Shown piece by piece: positions 4,547-6,839 of a stretch of 6,839 bases of DNA. The position numbers were made by a program, and so were the translations under genes. Every line of letters begins with the position of its first letter. Positions within the stretch are counted from its first letter, which is position 1. The DNA comes from Chlamydiota bacterium (lineage in GTDB: Bacteria; Chlamydiota; Chlamydiia; Chlamydiales; Rhabdochlamydiaceae), in contig JAHFTP010000092.1 in NCBI GenBank assembly GCA_023265495.1, forward strand, positions 1 to 6,839, given 5' to 3'. The notes beneath the pieces are model-generated. The model ran no database searches and was not told the DNA's origin. It saw nothing but the letters and a program-made list of their open reading frames with translations.

Positions 4547-6839
4547 TATCTGATTTTTTTCCTGAGTTCCTCCATGAAGAAAACTGAGGATGAGAGCAAC
4601 AGTAACTGTCCCATCTTTGAAAGGGGAAGCCTTACTGTGGAGAAGAGATCATTCATTACAGGAATATAGAGAACGGCAAGATGGAGACATAATCCGGATA
4701 GCACCCCAAAAATAAGCACTTTATTTTTTAGTAGAGATAGCCGACAACTGCTAATCTTTTCGTAGGTGCAGCTGCTGGCTTTTCCTAAGGCGCAGAGGGC
4801 AAACAGGGTAAATGTCTCTGTTTGCAGTGTGGGTAGATGTTTCCTATGGAAATAACCCCAAAGAAAATAGCCAATCAAGAATAAGCCCATAGTAGGGACC
4901 ATGAAAAGCATATCGATGATGGTATTTTTAGAGAGAATTTTTTCTTTGAGAGGTGTGGGAGGGGAGTCCATCTCATGGCCTTCTGCCGGGCTCATAATGA
5001 GGTGGAGTGTGACAGTACCTTCTGTCACTACATTGATCCATAGAAGTTGCAAAGGGGTCATAGGGAGAGGGAATCCAAATAGCGTTGTGATAATAAGTAG
5101 ACAAGCTCCGGATAAAGAGGTGGAGAGAAGGTAGTACACTACTTTTTGTAGGTTATTAAAGATGACGCGTCCCTCTTCCACAGCGTGGACAAGGGTGGCA
5201 AAGTTGTCATCTAATAAGACCATCTTTGCAGACTGCTTAGCAATATCAGTGCCTGTTAGGCCCATAGCTACGCCTACGTCTGCTTTTGCAAGGGCTGGAG
5301 CGTCATTGGCTCCATCTCCCGTCATGGCGACAACATGTCCGAGTTCTTGGAGTGCTTCTACGATTTTCAGTTTTTGTAGAGGGTGCACCCTTGCAAATAC
5401 GGAGACGTGGGGTATGAGCTCTTTGAGCTCTTCTAAAGAAAGATCTTCAAGTTCCGTGCCGGTCATAGCTTTATCTTCTGGCATCATGATATGCACTTGC
5501 CTTGCAATAGATGTTGCTGTGAGGAGATGATCTCCCGTGATCATGATAGGGCGGATGCCGGCTCTCAAGCACTCGAGCACCGCAGTCGACGCTTCTTCTC
5601 TTAGGGGGTCTTCTAGAGCGACAAAACCTAAAAATGTTGCCCGGTTTACGAACTGCTCAAAGCTTTTACTTATATCGATATGCGCATTTGGAATTTGGGC
5701 AAAGGCCAAAATGCGCAGGCCGCATGATGCTTTTTCCTCTGCTAATTGTAGCAGAGATTTTTTTGTTTCTGCCTGTAATTCTTTTGAGCATGCCAGGATT
5801 TTCTCTATCGCTCCTTTTAGATAGATGATGGGGCCTTTATGTTCTGTCGCCATCAATTTATGCAGGGGATCAAAGGGAATCTCTGTTTCTCTGAGAGAGT
5901 CTTTCCTCACTTGCAAAATATCCAATCCCACCTCAGCAGCAAGTAAGAGCAGTGCCACCTCCATAGGGTCTCCGACTCTATCGCCTTGATGGATCGTAGC
6001 ATCATTGCAGAGTATACAAGGCAAAAGAATCTGCTGCACTTGAGGATAGGCGGCATTTTCTGCTTTGATTTGTTCTAGGGAAGGCAAAACAACTTCTTTT
6101 ACCACCATACTATTTTTGGTGAGCGTTCCTGTTTTATCTGTGCAGATAGTTGTCACTGAGCCGAGCGTTTCGACAGCTGTAAGTTTTCGTATAAGAGCTT
6201 TCCTAGAGGCCATTTTCTGTATGCCATAGGCGAGTGCTATGGTTATCGCTATGGGGAGCCCTTCCGGTATTACCGAAACAAGCAGGCTCACCGCAGCCAT
6301 GATCATTTCCTGGATGGGAAAATGATAGAAGCTGGCAGCCCCTACAAGTAACAGTGCTGTGCCAATCCCAAAAAATGCTAACACCTTCCCTAGGTTATCT
6401 ACTTTTTTCTCAAGCGGTGTTTTGGTGGTACCATGCTTCCTTGCGAGGAGGGCGATTTGTCCAAATTGCGTGTGCTCTCCCGTGGCAACAACCACTGCTA
6501 CAGCTCTTCCGCTTATTACGCAAGTGCCGGCAAATAGCATATTTTTTCTATCTGTGATTCCCACAGGCCCCTGTATTTCTCCCTCTGTTTTTGCTACAGG
6601 AAGAGATTCCCCAGAGAGGGAAGCTTCATCCGTCTGCAGCCGTATGGCTTCTATGATGCGGGCGTCAGAGGGAACACCATCTCCTGCTTGCAGGAGGATG
6701 ATATCGCCGGGAACTAAGTGTTCACTGGAAAGAAGGCATTCTTTTCCCTCCCTTAAAGCTGTCGTCTTAAGAGTAGAGAGGATCTTCAATTTTTGCAGAG
6801 ACTGCTCTGCCCTTCCTTCTTGAATTGCGCCCATAATAG
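4540..6839 (-). CDS. P-type cation-transporting ATPase (P2-like), N-terminus outside window
   Basis: An inner-membrane pump that uses ATP, through a phospho-aspartate intermediate, to move a cation. At least 765 residues are visible. The frame is still open at the window edge and the ATG at 6834 falls inside the family's TM2 region (x-MGAIQE-RAE), so the true start and TM1 are missing. Numbering from that Met: actuator motif SLSGES (72-77), TM4 PEGLP (190-194), phosphorylation site CTDKTGT (Asp233), GDPMEVALL in the nucleotide domain (289-297), KGA (340-342), DPLR (409-412), MITGD (431-435) and TGDGANDAP (505-513). Four to six C-terminal membrane helices follow. PEGLP and the TM6 motif INVVTEG (600-606) place it near P2 (Ca2+-type) pumps. 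Relatives with proven Ca2+ transport have N-x-x-T-D in TM6, and here the Asp is Glu, so the ion is uncertain. There are no metal-binding CxxC domains and no CPC, so it is not a heavy-metal pump. The coding part is intact. Confidence 0.93.
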   Translation of the reverse strand, partial: IMGAIQEGRAEQSLQKLKILSTLKTTALREGKECLLSSEHLVPGDIILLQAGDGVPSDARIIEAIRLQTDEASLSGESLPVAKTEGEIQGPVGITDRKNMLFAGTCVISGRAVAVVVATGEHTQFGQIALLARKHGTTKTPLEKKVDNLGKVLAFFGIGTALLLVGAASFYHFPIQEMIMAAVSLLVSVIPEGLPIAITIALAYGIQKMASRKALIRKLTAVETLGSVTTICTDKTGTLTKNSMVVKEVVLPSLEQIKAENAAYPQVQQILLPCILCNDATIHQGDRVGDPMEVALLLLAAEVGLDILQVRKDSLRETEIPFDPLHKLMATEHKGPIIYLKGAIEKILACSKELQAETKKSLLQLAEEKASCGLRILAFAQIPNAHIDISKSFEQFVNRATFLGFVALEDPLREEASTAVLECLRAGIRPIMITGDHLLTATSIARQVHIMMPEDKAMTGTELEDLSLEELKELIPHVSVFARVHPLQKLKIVEALQELGHVVAMTGDGANDAPALAKADVGVAMGLTGTDIAKQSAKMVLLDDNFATLVHAVEEGRVIFNNLQKVVYYLLSTSLSGACLLIITTLFGFPLPMTPLQLLWINVVTEGTVTLHLIMSPAEGHEMDSPPTPLKEKILSKNTIIDMLFMVPTMGLFLIGYFLWGYFHRKHLPTLQTETFTLFALCALGKASSCTYEKISSCRLSLLKNKVLIFGVLSGLCLHLAVLYIPVMNDLFSTVRLPLSKMGQLLLLSSSVFFMEELRKKIRYS

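Noticed and set aside
5162..5530. Plus-strand open frames opposite the ATPase (also 5537-5824 and 6359-6823)
   Set aside because: They lie wholly within the well-supported ATPase gene on the other strand, have Ser/Arg/Pro-rich shadow composition and no family signal.
6832..6834. ATG as true start of the P-type ATPase
   Set aside because: The frame stays open beyond it to the window edge and it lies within the conserved TM2 end (MGAIQE). The family has about 80-100 more residues before this point, so it is an internal Met.
1..6839. CRISPR arrays, tRNA or rRNA genes, intact mobile elements
   Set aside because: No spaced direct repeats, cloverleaf pattern, rRNA signature or transposase was seen on either strand.

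Overview
The window carries four intact or nearly intact bacterial housekeeping or transport genes, one unassigned small gene and one gene relic. The gene content suggests a host-associated bacterium of the Chlamydiae (perhaps a Parachlamydia- or Simkania-like relative), but this is an inference from protein character and gene combination (BioY next to a biotin-protein-ligase N-domain protein, RF3, a long-form TrpS), not a proven placement. Base composition looks moderate and even, and there is no sign of a recent genomic island except one relic.

Layout: the 3' end of trpS (1-282) is the only gene on the plus strand. Everything else is on the minus strand. Just past trpS is a hairpin (289-326), and then a decayed fragment of a group II intron reverse transcriptase/maturase (about 301-576, minus strand). 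Reading the minus strand in the direction of transcription, the order is: a P-type cation ATPase (6839-4540, its N-terminus beyond the window edge), prfC (4446-2848), an unrecognised 156-residue protein (2645-2175), bioY (2053-1508), and a BPL_N-type amidotransferase-like protein (1524-613) that overlaps bioY by 17 bases. trpS and the BPL_N gene converge on the relic.

How the genes work together: bioY and the BPL_N gene are translationally linked and form a likely biotin uptake/handling pair. BioY is the membrane substrate-binding component, and its neighbour has the Cys-containing glutamine-amidotransferase fold found at the N-terminus of eukaryotic biotin protein ligases, but no ligase domain. 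prfC and trpS serve translation. The ATPase exports or sequesters a cation, plausibly Ca2+. prfC has a good -10 box of its own (TATAAT), so it is probably not simply read through from the ATPase gene. The small 156-residue gene has its own AT-rich upstream region with two dyads and a strong Shine-Dalgarno, so it is probably a separate transcription unit.

No complete novel system is evident. The items most worth a second look are the RT/maturase relic, which is easily missed because it has no start codon and is short, the unassigned 156-residue protein, and the stand-alone BPL_N protein whose expected His-Pro-Glu is His-Pro-Tyr.
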